Source: Mercurialis annua
Lineage: Eukaryota; Streptophyta; Magnoliopsida; Malpighiales; Euphorbiaceae
DNA: 64,000 nucleotides
Assembly (NCBI RefSeq): GCF_937616625.2
Contig: NC_065571.1
Location: 42,314,651 to 42,378,650 of the forward strand
Reading direction: 5' to 3'
Shown here: piece by piece, positions 1-12,249 of the stretch
Layout of the letters: every line of letters starts with the position of its first letter
Position numbering within the stretch: the first letter of the stretch is position 1
Made by a program: the position numbers and the translations under genes
The notes under the pieces: generated by a model
What the model was told of the DNA's origin: nothing
The model's input: only the letters and a program-made list of their open reading frames with translations
The model's database searches: none

Positions 1-40
1 ATGGCTTGAGCAAGCTCTTGCTCTTGCCGAAAGTTAGGAC

Positions 41-529
41 ATGGTTGATCATCTCACTGAAGAGAAAACTGAACCTGTCCCAGCCCCAATCACAGGCACA
101 GATTCTACTTCAATCAATGACAAATTCACAGATGAGTATAATGCATGGAAAATATCATATCGAATCCTTCGCGGTTGGATCATCGGTACACTTTCCGAGG
201 AAGCACTTGGCCTTGCCATTGGACAAGAGACAGCTAAATCAGTTTGGGATGCATTAAAAGAAGCTTACGCACAGGACTCGCAAGAGAGAGAGTTCACTCT
301 TCGTCAACAATTGACTTATATAAGCAAAGATGACAATACCACCATAGGTGAGCATATTCGAAAATTCAAAGGCATCTGCGACAACTTAGCAGCAATAGGA
401 AGTTCTGTGAATGATAAAGTTAAAGTTTTTTCTCTTCTCACAAGTCTGGGACCAAAATATGAATCCTTCACCACAATTATGCTGAAGCCACCACGTCCAT
501 CCTATTCTGAACTAGTATCTCTTCTATAA
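41..529 (+). pseudogene. Ty1/copia gag fragment (UBN2-type)
   Basis: The 162-residue reading frame looks like the N-terminal capsid (gag, UBN2-type) part of a plant Ty1/copia polyprotein. It has the usual order of a GTLSEE stretch, VWDALKEAYAQ, and a C-terminal LTSLGPKYESF segment. A TAA stop follows the SELVSLL segment, where copia gag normally continues; the same frame reads on briefly as GYEQRQNWF, so the stop looks like a point mutation. No zinc knuckle, protease, integrase or reverse transcriptase follows, and a foldback element begins about 50 bp downstream. The copia pol at 5.8-8.1 kb is on the opposite strand, so this is a separate relic. The 5' end may continue outside the window. 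Family assignment is firm; that it is non-functional is inferred from the truncation. Confidence 0.8.
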
Positions 530-583
530 GGATATGAACAACGTCAAAATTGGTTCAATACCAGTGCATCAACACATCAGTTA

Positions 584-952
584 GCCTTTCAATTTAGAAC
601 TTCGACCTTATAACCCCTTTCAATTTCACCCCGACATTATAAAATCGTCAATTGTACTCAAATCGACACCTTTCACTTTCAATTATACCTATATGTACTA
701 AATTAATCTCTTTTTCATTAGAAAAAAAGTTCAGATAAGTCATTCATTTTGACTATTTCAAATGAAAAAAAGTTCAAATAAATCATTTATAATAGTTTTT
801 AAATTTCTTTTCAAATATAAAAGAGTCCAATTTAGAAATTAGGTACAACTGAAACCCAAAGGTGTGATAATGGGCCCAATTGGCAATTTTACAACGTTGG
901 GGTTGAAATTAAAAGAAGATAAAAGGTCGATGTATCTTGAGACATTAAGCCT
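584..952. mobile_element. Foldback MITE next to the gag fragment
   Basis: The two ends are degenerate inverted repeats of roughly 100 bp. On the left is CAATTTCACCCCGACATTAT and on the right is the complement of CAATTTCAACCCCAACGTTG. There is no coding capacity. The ends resemble the GGCTTAAT-type foldback elements elsewhere in the window, but the TSD is not clear here. Boundaries are approximate. Confidence 0.5.
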
Positions 953-1327
953 TTATTTAATCGGTAGAAATTACTTTGACAATATTACATATTGATCCTT
1001 TAATTTTAACAAGTTTGATTTTTTTATTTTTTTAAAAGATATATATTATATTTTATCTTTTTTATTTTCAATTTCTAGTTATGCCACTGCGAACAGGTGA
1101 AATACTAGAAGATTGTCATGGAAGTTTTTATGACGTACAATATTTTTAGTTTGAATCCCAGGTAAGTCGCATATATATACCATACCTTGATTTGTATTTT
1201 TGAATTTTTAGACTTGCTAACTGTATATAATTATAATTAAAACATAGGCGCAAAATTGATGAATTAACCTCATGAGAAACTATATCGTTCATAAGTCTGC
1301 AGACAGTTGCTGAAGCTGTAATAATTT

Positions 1328-2004
1328 GGGACGATGACAAAAGTACCTAAAATTTTAAAAATATTTACAAAAGTACCTGTAAACTTTTTTTATTTACAAA
1401 AATACGACTGATTTAAAATTAATTACAAAAGTATCAAAAAATGAAAATTAATTATAAAAGTACGATTTGTATAATGTCGGTATAATTATGGTATAATTTT
1501 GGAATATTAAAACTATAAATCAGATAATTTAAAAATAATATTTGGTTTATTATTGGAATAATTTCAGTATATTTTTGGTATATTGATTATAAATTTTTAT
1601 ATATATTTTCTAGTTGATAACATGTATTTTTTTTTATGTGTATTTTTCACTATAGTTGGTAATGAACTAGAAAATTTGTATACTCTTGGTATACTGATGG
1701 TATAATTTTGGTATATTATTAATTTAATTTTCAGTATACGATTTGATGTAATTTTGGTAAATTTTTATTTAATATTAATAAAATCTCAGTATGTATAATG
1801 TTGGTATAATTTTGGTACAATGTTGATATAATGTTAGTTTATTAGTATACTAACATTATACCCACAGTATACACCGTATGTTTGATATTATTTTTTATTT
1901 TTTTATACTTTTGTAAATATTATTAATATTTTTGTAAATGAAAAAAGTCAACATATACTTTTATAATTATTTTCATTTTTTTTGGTAAATGGTGTAATTT
2001 TCTC
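1328..2004. mobile_element. Mutator-like MITE inside terpene synthase exon
   Basis: A 677-bp non-coding element is flanked by the perfect 9-bp direct repeat TAATAATTT (1319-1327 and 2005-2013), the TSD length expected of Mutator-like elements. The ends are imperfect inverted repeats, GGGACGATGACAAAAGTACC against GAGAAAATTACACCATTTACC's first 20 bases. Repeated TTTACAAAAGTA motifs lie just inside both ends. Removing the element and one repeat restores the terpene synthase frame KIITASATVCRLM. No transposase is present, so it must have been moved by an enzyme from elsewhere. Confidence 0.85.
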
Positions 2005-2025
2005 TAATAATTTTAGGGTCTTTGG

Positions 2026-2938
2026 CAGGCCCGGCCTTAGGGCTAGGCCACTAAGGCCTAGGCCTAGGGCCTCGACATTATGAGGGACTCATAATGTTTA
2101 TGCCTGCACATTTTATTACACCCTTATGAAGAAATATTGTAGCGTAAAGTATAAAGGAACTATAATAATGTCAACATAAACTTTATTAAATGGTATCAAA
2201 TCTTAATAAATTTTATAAGCAAATAAAATTTACTAAAGAACCTTAAATTTTGCTAAAATCTTAAATTAATATAATTTTTAATAGAAATTACCTTAATAAA
2301 CTTTGTTGCCTTCTTTAAACAATTTTCTATATATTCTTTAACTCAACTATTTTTTAAATATATTTTTAATTTAATTATCTCTTTTCCAAATAATTGTTTA
2401 TAGTTAATTTTTTTTCTTAATTAATAATTTAGCTTGTTACAAACTCTTATAATAAGCTAAATTGTCAAATTTTTAGACAATTAAAATAATTAATTAAATT
2501 TTTAATTTATATTATTATATTATTTTTGGTCATTTGTTATTTTAATTTTCAATTACATCAAATAATTGATTTGTTTAATATATTTTTTCTTCAGTTAAAT
2601 GATTATGACATTATAGTTTCATGACAAGTTGATTTTTGAAATCAAACATTTTTTATTGGATTATATTATGTTAGTTTATTTTCATAAAAAGTTGATAACA
2701 AGTCAGACGCATTGAATATTTCATTTCAAGATTTTTATTTTATTTTAAAGAGTTCTAATATTTTATAATTATAATTAAATTTGTAATTTTTATGTATTTA
2801 TTAGTGTATTTATTTACATATAATATATTTTTATTATTTATAATATAAAAAGTTATCCATTATTATATTAAAAAAATTAATATGTAATTTATATTTATTC
2901 AACCGCCTAGGACCTCAACTCACCTAAGGCCGGCCCTG
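2026..2938. mobile_element. Non-autonomous hAT element in the same exon
   Basis: The 913-bp element has terminal inverted repeats CAGGCCCGGCCTTAGG and CCTAAGGCCGGCCCTG, differing at one position, and a perfect 8-bp TSD GTCTTTGG (2018-2025 and 2939-2946). The 8-bp TSD and CAGGGCCGG-type ends are typical of hAT transposons. The interior is AT-rich with no long open frame. It sits 12 bp from the Mutator-like insertion in the same exon, between codons for [11 protein letters not shown] and PKII. Confidence 0.9.
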
Positions 2939-3986
2939 GTCTTTGGAAGCCCACTCATAGGCATCTTCTGTTGCAATTTCCCCCAGGCCAAGAAACGAAA
3001 TAATTGCCAGCAAAGGATAGCAAGTACTTATAAGTGAAACTTCCATATATTCCTCCATTGTTGGCGTATAATCTTCCTCGCGCCACTTGGCTTCAGCTAA
3101 GTAGGCTCGCGCTACTCTCTTCGTCTAGATAGACAAAAACACAAAATTAATTAAGTAAAGCCTTGATAAATAAGTGAGATTCGAACCTATTAAAATTGTA
3201 TAACCGTTTTATCTAAATTGTATAGTTCGGTAACAACATCATTTTTTAACACTGAAAAATAAATGAAATTTGAACCTATAACTCCTAAATTTGAACATTA
3301 TATCCAAATGAAAGATAAAATTATCAAGTATATCATAAATTATTGTTCCTTATAATTACTCTCCTCATGTAGATAAATATAAAAAATAAAACTAATTAAG
3401 TCCAATTTCTATGGAAGTGAAGCAACAAAATAACTTTGTCTTTTATTGTAATAAATACATAAGGAACGTTGGAATAGGTTAACTCCTAAATTTGAAGCAT
3501 GTGACCTAAAAATAAAATAAAATTATAAAGTAAGTAATACTTACTGCTTCCTTGGCATAATGCAGGGAGTAAAGTGAATTTTGTCCATTTGCAATATTTT
3601 CTTCATATTCATTGTAGAGATCTAGTAATGTACTATAAATTATTTTCATGTACTCTGGGAGAGCATCGATGGCCTTAATATCCCACCTGAAAATTAAAAA
3701 TCATCAAACACTCTAATCTGATCAATTATTTAACATTTGGATAACAATAATCAACTAATTACTTAACCTTTGGATAGCTTCTGTTAAAATCTCAGCTTCT
3801 TCAAATGTAGCATGGTTATCATAAGTATCATCCAATAAGGATAAAATTGCAAGTAATTTTGCCATTATTATTCTTGCAAAAGAATATTGAGATTCAAAGT
3901 AAATTCCCATCATCCAAAAGTAGCACTCCACAACTCTGTCTCTTGCATAAGGTAGCTTTGTTGCCACATCCAAACTTTTCCACCAC

Positions 3987-4378
3987 CTGAACCCATAATT
4001 TTAGTCATTTGTTTTTTTTTTTTTTTGTAAATTATTGAAAAAGAATAATAATATAAACTTTTGCGTAAGGTGTAGTCTTGTTTTTTTACAATCAAATTGA
4101 ACTTTTTTTCGCAAATCAAACTCAAGAAAACTCAGGAGGGTGAGAAATCGACTCTATGTCATGGTATAAATCTTGTAACTTGAGCTAAGAAATGAGCTAC
4201 GTACTAAAATGTTTCGTCATATACTAATTTATTAAAAAACATATACATTAAAAAATTAAAAAAAAATTATAGGTTTAATGGCACCAAAAGGCGGAACCTA
4301 TTTTGTTTTTTAAATTATTTATTCAAACATTTCTAAAGTTGTAAATTTATCACGAGTTTGATCAATTTGCGGAATATC
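3987..4378. other. AT-rich stretch upstream of the terpene synthase exons
   Basis: This would be intron 3 of the terpene synthase. It contains a poly-T run near 4013-4026 and no recognisable exon. The N-terminal exons of the synthase are not seen here or further right. Confidence 0.4.
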
Positions 4379-4648
4379 CACTATAAGAAATACTAAAATT
4401 AGCAGCAAATATTTTTGCTGCTAATAGTCTTAAAATTGTTAATATTAACGTATCGCAATAAAAAAAATTGTGGCATGTTGTTGTTAATAAAACATTGTCT
4501 TAAGCAATTGTTAAAAAATTATTGTAAAATGCTGCAATAATTTAACTAATGACAGCAACTTTTAAAATTATTGCTGCAAAATGTCTTTTAGCAGCAAAAA
4601 AAATTAGCTGTAAAACTGTTGTTACCAAATACAGAATTTCTTGTAGTG
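4379..4648. mobile_element. CACTA-type MITE
   Basis: The 270-bp element has ends CACTATAAGAAAT and ATTTCTTGTAGTG, matching the CACTACAAGAAAT terminal repeat of plant En/Spm (CACTA) elements. Flanking triplets are ATC and ATT, a plausible 3-bp TSD with one change. Subterminal repeats of TTAGCAGCAAAA occur in both orientations. There is no coding capacity. Confidence 0.8.
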
Positions 4649-5213
4649 ATTTATCCAATTTGACAAAAATAATTTGATTGTACCTACATGACAGTTGGAT
4701 ATGCAATTAAAAAAATGGATGGTTCGAATAAATTAATTTAAGAAATATTATATCAATTTTAGAATTTGGATAGATTTGCAATGAATTACCAAATTAGGAT
4801 AAATTGACAACTTTTAAAAGATTTAGATGAATTTGAAAAAAGTTAAAATGGTTTGATTTTTAATAGAATTAGTCATATTTTATACTAGTCAATTTGTTTA
4901 GGGTGTGTTTGCCCTTTTTTATTATCAATTTTAGCAGAGTTATAGACAACTAAGTTTATGCAAACGACTGTTTTCTTTTTCCACAATGACTTTTGGCGGA
5001 GGAACCTATAGGCTTGTTTAATTCAGTTGTTTCTTATAGCTGGTGGCCATTAGCCATAGCTGACCCAACCACACACTTATAAGCCTATATTGCATAAACT
5101 CTTATAAACTCACATTTGAGGCTCTTCACTTCCCATGTGGGATTTTGGTTGTTTTGAAATAACACAAAATGACAATTTAAGAATAAGACAAAACAAAAAC
5201 AAATTTTTACAAC

Positions 5214-5228
5214 AATCCCCCACTTATT
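5214..5228 (-). other. Polypurine tract and start of copia 3' LTR
   Basis: On the minus strand, about 550 bp beyond the copia pol stop, the sequence reads AAATAAGTGGGGGATTGTTG. This is a typical plant copia polypurine tract followed by a TGTTG LTR start at 5214. The LTR continues leftwards towards about 4.9 kb, but its end and TSD could not be placed. This gives the 3' boundary of the element whose pol lies at 5782-8148. Confidence 0.6.
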
Positions 5229-5781
5229 TCAAAACAGAAAAAACACTTGCTGGATTAATTCTCAAGTTAAATAAAATGCATTAGTTTTGGTGTCTTTTAG
5301 ACTATGAACCAAAACCTGAAAAGAAGAGTTATAACTCACGGTAAGCTTGGTGAAGTTTTAAACTTCTATGAACCAAGAATTCCATTGTAAGATATAATTC
5401 TCAACATTCACATTCTACTTTCCACAAACTGCTACTCAACGCGGTTTTGCGCTAATAGGCCGTGCGCGTGCCTGGATTTTCATGAATGCTCTAATGACTT
5501 AGCCACAAGTCATATAGGAGCGGCCCCACTCCACACTCATATAGGTGATTTCATCAGGTTTATATAGCAACTAAATATAAACTATCCTTAAGAATTATGA
5601 AATCATTAAGAGTTACAAACTCAACCTCACAATAGTTGCTTCTAGCACAACCCACACCATAGGAATGAACTAAATCAAAATTTAGTACTAGCAGGACTAA
5701 CACATGACTTGTTATTACCTGTATGAACCAAATTCATGGGATCTCCAATCACAGAGGTCGGGTTACCATCACGGTTAATAC

Positions 5782-8148
5782 TCAAATTGGCACAAGTCCC
5801 ATTCCCCTCGATGTTTCAAGAATCATTTTCATTCCTAAAGGTTTAGTCAGAGGATCGGCCAAATTCAGCTCTGACTTCACATAGTCAATGGACATAATTC
5901 CATTCTTTTGCAATTGGTTTACCACATCATGTCTTAGACGAATATGTCTATTCTTACCATTGTAAGTTTTATTCTTCGCAATGGCTATTGCCGCTTGGCA
6001 ATCACAATGCATAGACGCTGAAGGAGTTGGTTTCATTCCCAAAGGAATACTAACTAAGAAGTTTTTCAACCACTCAGCCTCATTGCCAGCTAATTCCAGA
6101 GCTACAAACTCGGACTCCATAGTGGACTTGGCAATTATCGTTTGCTTAGAAGATCTCCAAGCAACTGCACCTCCTCCAAGTGTAAACACATAGCCACTAG
6201 TGGATTTTGTCTCATCTGAATCAGAGATCCAGTTAGCATCACTGTACCCTTCTAGTACAGCGGGAAATCCACTATATAGGATACCATAATTCATGGTTCC
6301 TCTCAAATATTTCATTAGTCTGACAATGCCATTCCAATGATCACGGTTGGGATTATGAGTATATCTACTCAATCTGCACACAGCATAAGCTATGTCAGGT
6401 CGAGAGAAATTCATCAGATGCATCAGACTCCCAATAACCTGAGCATACTCAGTTTGACCCACAGGATCTCCTCTATTCTTCATTAATTGAGTGTTGGCAT
6501 CATAAGGAGTACTCACTGGTGTGACATCAAAATGTCCAAACTTCTTAAGAAGTTTCTCAACATAATGTCCTTGTGATAGCATAATACTATCACCATTCCT
6601 TATGATCTTAACACCCAATATCACATTTGCTTCACCCATATCTTTCATATCAAATTGGGAAGCAAGAAAAGCCTTTGTTTCGTGTATTATACTAAGGCAA
6701 GTACCAAAGATAAGCATGTCATCCACATACAAACAAATAATGACAGACTCACCATCGAGCACATTAGTATAAACACATTTATCAGCATCAGTAGAGGAAA
6801 ACCCATCACTAATTAAGACTTGATCAAATTTCTCATGTCACTGTTTAGGAGCTTGTTTTAAACCATATAATGATTTCAAAAGTTTGCAAACTTTATTCTT
6901 ATTTTTAAATATAATACAACCCTCAGGTTGAGTCATATAAATTTCTTCTTCTAGCTCACCATTTAAAAACGCAGTTTTAACATCCATTTGATGAATAAAA
7001 AGTTTATGAATTGAAGCTAAGGCAATTAAAACTCTTATTGAAGCAATTCTAGTTACAGGGGCAAAAGTGTAAAAATAATCAATGTTTGGTTTTTGAGAAA
7101 AGCCTTTTGCAACCAATCTAGCTTTATATTTTTCAATTGAACCATCAGGATTCATTTTTCTTTTAAAAATCCATTTACAGCCAATGGGTTTTGCGCCAGG
7201 TGGCAAATTAACTAAAACCCAAGTTTTATTTTCATTAATTGAATCAATTTCAGTTTTAATAACTTCTTTCCAAAAAACAGACTCAGTAGAAGAAATTGCA
7301 TCATTATATGTTAAAGGTTCATTATCGACCAAATATGTATAAAAATCATTTCCAAAAGAATTTTCTATCCTTTGTCTCTTGCTCCGTATCAACTCCTCAC
7401 TAGAGTTCACAGTTACATTTTCAGTTTCATTTTCATTTACAGTAGGCATTCGAGAAATTGACTCAGTCTTTAGTGGATACACATTCTCAAAGAACTCAGC
7501 ATTTTTAGTTTCAACTATAGTGTTGCAATCAAGAACATCACTTCTCAAAACAAGGAACCTATAAGCAGCACTATGTTCAGCATATCCAATAAACAAGCAA
7601 TCAGAGGTTTTAGAGCCAATTTTTCTTTTCTTAGGGTCAGGCAACATTACTTTAGATAGACACCCCCACACTTTTAAATATTTCAGGTTAGGTCTATAAC
7701 CTTTCCACAGTTCATAAGGTGTTTTCCCTGTTTTCTTATAAGGTATTCTATTCTGTAAATGACAGGCAGACAGTATAGCTTCACCCCATAAGTTATCACT
7801 AGCAGAGGAACTAACTAATAAAGCGTTCATCATTTCTTTTAAGGTTCTATTTTTTCTTTCAGCTGCGCCATTAGATTCAGGTGAATATGGAGGAGTTACT
7901 TCATGTATTATTCCTTCTTTTTCACAATATTCATTAAATGTTATATATTCACCACCTCTATCTGATCTAATTCTTTTAATCTTTTTATTAAGTTGGTTTT
8001 CTACTTCAGCCTTATAAATTAAGAACATATCAAATGCTTCATCTTTATTTCTTAATAAATAAACTCTAGCATATCTAGAACAATCATCTATAAATGTCAC
8101 ATAATATTTTTTACCACCTCTAGCCATGTTGTCCATGTGCCTTATCAC
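5782..8148 (-). pseudogene. Ty1/copia pol: integrase, reverse transcriptase, RNase H
   Basis: Read on the minus strand, a copia polyprotein begins inside the integrase core ([32 protein letters not shown]), continues into reverse transcriptase ([32 protein letters not shown]) and, after one stop, through the catalytic YVDDM motif and an RNase H domain ([16 protein letters not shown]) to the normal GMGLVPI terminus. The two open frames are in register. The only break is TGA at 6838-6840, where the family has tryptophan after KQAPKQ. The gag, protease and N-terminal integrase are missing: similarity stops near 8150, so the copy is 5'-truncated or deleted. The reverse transcriptase copies the element RNA and integrase inserts the cDNA. 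A polypurine tract follows at 5217-5228. It is defective but apparently young, given only one visible nonsense change. Confidence 0.93.
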
Positions 8149-8164
8149 CGAGGCAAGATCTGGT

Positions 8165-9282
8165 TGTTGTCATTATTGTTAGTGATATGCACTAGGTCAA
8201 TCATGTTTGACCATGTATTGACTTTATCTTTTGTTATTTATTAGTTGACACTTTTATTATCATTATATGTTATGATTAAATGCTTGAATGTTTAATTCTT
8301 CTTAAAATCATCAAGTATGTGATTTGATAGTAAAATTCTTAGGATTAATGAGCAATTATATTCAAACTATCCCTTATCTTAATAGTACATTAAGACTAAT
8401 ATGATGTTGACTGATGATCATGTTTACTAATCATGTACATGAGTATTAAGTTAAATTATAGGTGCCATTTAAGAATACTACATATATCATTGTTATAAGT
8501 ATCTTTCATTATAATAATATTAAGGTAATCTTTTGACTTTGAAATCATCATGAATTTCTACATAGTTATTTTACATTTTGATACAGTCTTATATTATCTT
8601 TAATAGGACAATGGAAAAAATTGTCGTTAGATATGAAAGTAACTATGTGAAAAATGTGAGTGACTGAGAAGGAATTTGCCCCTCAATTATTTAAATAAAA
8701 TATCTATGGGCCCCTCGAAAAGATATACTGAAGGAAATGCATGGTAATACTAAATAAATTGATAAATAGTTATCATTTCCAATCTACTTGAAATCATGAA
8801 ACTAATGATTGATTATTATAAAGATGACCGTATTATGTTTTATATTCAATCTGGATATCACGAGATAGAGGGATTAAAATATTATATATAAAATTAAATC
8901 AGATAATTGATTATCATATGAGTTGGGTAGTCATAATGCTTGTTAGAGACCACTTATGACTTGTGGGCCTGAAATAGAGATTTTTAGCCCACGCCAACGC
9001 TATATGAACCTACCGCGCACTAAAAACATAACGAAAACAGTTATGGATTGTACAAGTCCAATAGAATAAAGTGATTAATAGATTACCAGCTACTAAAACC
9101 TATAAGAAAATTGCAAAAATATCCTAAACACGGGTGATCTTTACAATAATGCTAACCTCGCCTAATCTTTACACTAATGCTAATTTTACAATTACAATTA
9201 ATAGCTAAGTAATTTATTTATTACATATCATATGCTTTCTTCCTAAGCCACCACGTGGAAGTGGAATTGATAAAAAAAAAAA
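8165..9282. other. AT-rich intergenic DNA, unassigned
   Basis: No gene is recognisable. The stretch around 8920-9060, with the GACTTGTGGGCCTGAAATAG segment, has the feel of LTR-retrotransposon flanking DNA, but no ends, primer-binding site or coding domain could be defined. Confidence 0.3.
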
Positions 9283-9591
9283 GGGTAATGTCATAAAAAT
9301 TCACGAATTTTACATGTTTTCTCATTTTAATCATGCATTTTAAATTTTCTCATTTTCATGCACAAACTACTACTTTTTCTCAAATTCACACACGATGCTG
9401 AGGTGTCACGGCTCCATTGGTGTAATTCGCTGAGGTGGAGGTCATTTTACACCAATGAATGAGTGCCACCTCAGCACCGTGTATGAATTTGGAAAAAAGT
9501 GGTAGTTCGTGTATGAAAAATGAGAAAATTTAAACTTCGTGATTAAAATGAGAAAACGTGTAAAGTTCATGATTTTTTTTGACATTAACCC
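9283..9591. mobile_element. Foldback MITE, ~310 bp
   Basis: Long inverted repeats start GGGTAATGTCATAAAAATTC on the left and, on the complement of the right end, GGGTTAATGTCAAAAAAAAT. Most of the element folds back on itself around a centre near 9435. Flanks are A-rich, which blurs the TSD. No coding capacity. Confidence 0.7.
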
Positions 9592-10037
9592 TAAAAAAAC
9601 ACATGGACAAGGATTTACACACTCCAACATTAATATATGCACTACACTATGTCTATAGCTGGGCTATATTTTCCTTCTCATAAATATGTGTATTGCTCTC
9701 ATGTTCTTTTATCATTTTATTTCTTTCATAACAATATATATGTTTTTCTCGATTGCTCACGATTTTTACATTATAAATTAAATCTCATATTTTTTTAAAT
9801 ATTTTGACAAATAATTAAAAATAGGATAAAAATAAAAAATAAATATATTTGAATAATTAGATCTTTCATTATAATTATCAATAAATTAATATTATGCAAC
9901 AAACAAAAAATAAATAATTTATCTATCGAATTGAATTATTTTATATGTAATAATTATTATTAAATTTTTATTAATTTTGTTTGCTTTTAAAATAATTTGT
10001 TTTATCTTATTTATCCGCATGAAATACCACCATCCTC

Positions 10038-10125
10038 CACTACTAGAAAGTATAGCCGGATTTATCCGTCGCTAATCAAAAATATCGACGGATTACCGAG
10101 GGAACATACCCGTCGCTAATCAATT
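10038..10125. mobile_element. Solo left end of a CACTA element
   Basis: The sequence CACTACTAGAAAGTATAGCC is a CACTA-type terminus. It is followed by repeated copies of the subterminal motif CGACGGAT or its complement ATCCGTCGCTAATC. The same motif builds the CACTA remnant at 30.9-37.5 kb. I found no matching right end, so this appears to be a truncated copy. Confidence 0.6.
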
Positions 10126-11116
10126 GGTCGTTAACTTGTTTTAGATTAACTGATCTGTTAGTGCCTTGTGCTAGTGAATCTCTTCAAGATTCAATTTTTA
10201 TGGTTTTTGAAAGCCTTTCGATTAAGGTGCATATTTGAACATTGTTGTGGGAGAAAATCCTTATTATGTGCATCAGTTAGGTTTGGGCTTTGAGGATGGG
10301 TTAACTAAGACTTTCTATTTGCTATGAAATCAAATAACTCTAATGATTGACTAATATTTAATTCAATTATGTCATTGTCTCTTAGTTATATCATAGATAT
10401 ACCATCAATATATTTGTAGTTTATGGTTTCAACAATGTCTTTAATGAAAAGTTTAATATATTGTTTTTTTAGAAAATGTATTTAAGTTGTCTCTGAAATG
10501 TATAAAAAATATATCTAAGTTGTCTCTGATATATTATTATACATCTCTAATACATCGTGGGATAAAGATGTAGAGGAAGAGATTAGAACTTTCAAGTGGG
10601 CTAGTAATCAGGTATTGACAGCCAGAAGAACTGTGAAAGTTTGTTGCAACCAAACCTAATCAACCTCGTCATTCAATCCATCTGCTGGAAGTCAATAAAT
10701 CGTTTTTATATTGTTACGTTAAATAAATATAAGATTATGTATCAAGTATGTTGTATAGATGTATCTGAGATATTTTTTTTCAATAAGTTTCATTAGTATG
10801 TGACTATCTTCGAGATACATTTTTAATACATATCAGATACATATGCAATACATGTCAGAAACAGCTCAAATACGTTTATTTTTAAATATATATTAATTCA
10901 TTAAACGTGTTTGACATGTTCCTTAGATGTATTTATAGATAAATTTTTAATATATAATTTATACATGATAAATATATTCTTGATATGCGTCTTCTCGTCA
11001 ATGGTGGTATCTCAATGCCTTCGAGATACATTTTCGGTACATCTCCTATACATTTCCAATACATCTCGGATACATCGTCAATACATATCAGAAACAGCTC
11101 AAAGAATATTTATATA

Positions 11117-11168
<52 letters not shown>

Positions 11169-12249
11169 CTTTTAGATGTATTTTTTAGATCCATCTTTCA
11201 TATACAATTAAAACATGATAAATATATCCTTAATACGTATCATTGATAACTAAGTTATACAATTTATGGAGCATGCGACATATTTTTTATTTTAATATAT
11301 GTTATAAATACATTTCAACTACCCGTAAGCTATATATTCAAAGCGTTAAATATATAACTCAAATACAAATACTATATATATTCGATACATATTTTGTACA
11401 TATCAGAAATAGTTTAGACGTATATCATTTATTTTAATATATGTATTATGTGTGTATTTTGAGGTGTAGTATTAAAATTATTATTTGTTAACTTCTCTCA
11501 TATGTTTATTTTTATTTATAATTTATGATTTCAACAAATTTTTTAGCAACAAGTTTATTATACCGTATTATTTTTAGAGAATGTTTCTATTTTGTCTTTG
11601 AGATGAACACAAAATGTATCCGAGTTGTTTCTAAAATTTCATGGATTGAACTCCAATTCGCTGATAAATTATCGATAGATCTCTGATACATCGTGGATAG
11701 TAGTGGTTGTAATTTATTAGAGTTAGTAAATGAAAACAGTCGTGAAGTAAATTGTTTCCGTTTTAAATAGTTTTTGTGATACATAAATAATACATATTAA
11801 TAATATAATTTTGAGACACATAAATAAAACATATAAATAATATATATAGTATTTTTATCAAAGGCGATAAATTTGATGAAGGGGATAAATATTGTTATTA
11901 GTTCTTTATTTTTTTTATATCCATTTATATAAAGATGTTTATATTGATAAAAGTTGAGTTAAAAAAATTATAACTTATTATTTTTATACTTCAATTTATA
12001 GTGGATAGTAACATATCAAAAAGTTATTGATATTATTTGATGCGTGAATTTTGATTAAAGCACGTGATACATATATCTTCTAATTTAAAATATATTATAC
12101 ATACACCTTAGAGACACATAAATAATACATATTAATAATTTTTTTTTATTTTTTTTTAAATATGAAAAAATAATAATCAAATATGTACTTGATACATATC
12201 TGATACATAACAGATACATAAATGATACATGTTTGAATTGTTTTGAAAA
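10126..12249. repeat. AT-rich DNA with degenerate GATACAT repeats
   Basis: About 2 kb rich in loosely repeated GATACAT, AATACATATCAGATACAT and the complement ATGTATC, with variable spacing, surrounding a TA/GT microsatellite. The open frames here are by-products of the repeats; none resembles a known protein. Confidence 0.55.
11109..11168. repeat. (TA)n(GT)n compound microsatellite
   Basis: An uninterrupted run of TA dinucleotides, with one slip near 11122, passes directly into nine GT dinucleotides. Confidence 0.97.

Larger units (their letters stand above)
1269..3986 (-). pseudogene. Terpene synthase pseudogene (exons 4-6), split by two transposons
   Basis: Three consecutive terpene synthase exons can be read on the minus strand with GT-AG borders. 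The first (3986-3768, 219 bp) begins [17 protein letters not shown] and contains the metal-binding DDTYD (DDxxD) motif. The second (3686-3545, 142 bp) begins [12 protein letters not shown] and ends [10 protein letters not shown]. The third starts at 3124 with [14 protein letters not shown] and ends at 1269 with CRLMNDIVSHE before a GTTAAT donor, but it is broken by a hAT element and a Mutator-like MITE. With both insertions and one copy of each TSD removed, its pieces (186+13+50 bp) total 249 bp, the usual length of this exon in plant TPS genes. Exons 1-3 and the last exon are not visible. The family makes mono- or sesquiterpenes from prenyl diphosphates; the product of this copy cannot be told. 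TPS-a-like ancestry is likely. Confidence 0.88.

Noticed and set aside
1..8148. Gag at 41-529 and pol at 5782-8148 as one copia element
   Set aside because: They are on opposite strands with the pol 3' end facing the gag, and other elements and a terpene synthase relic lie between them.
10911..11437. Overlapping open frames of 64-111 codons around the TA/GT microsatellite
   Set aside because: The translations are YIYIYI and VCVCV repeats produced by the microsatellite and GATACAT repeats; no domain or splice context.
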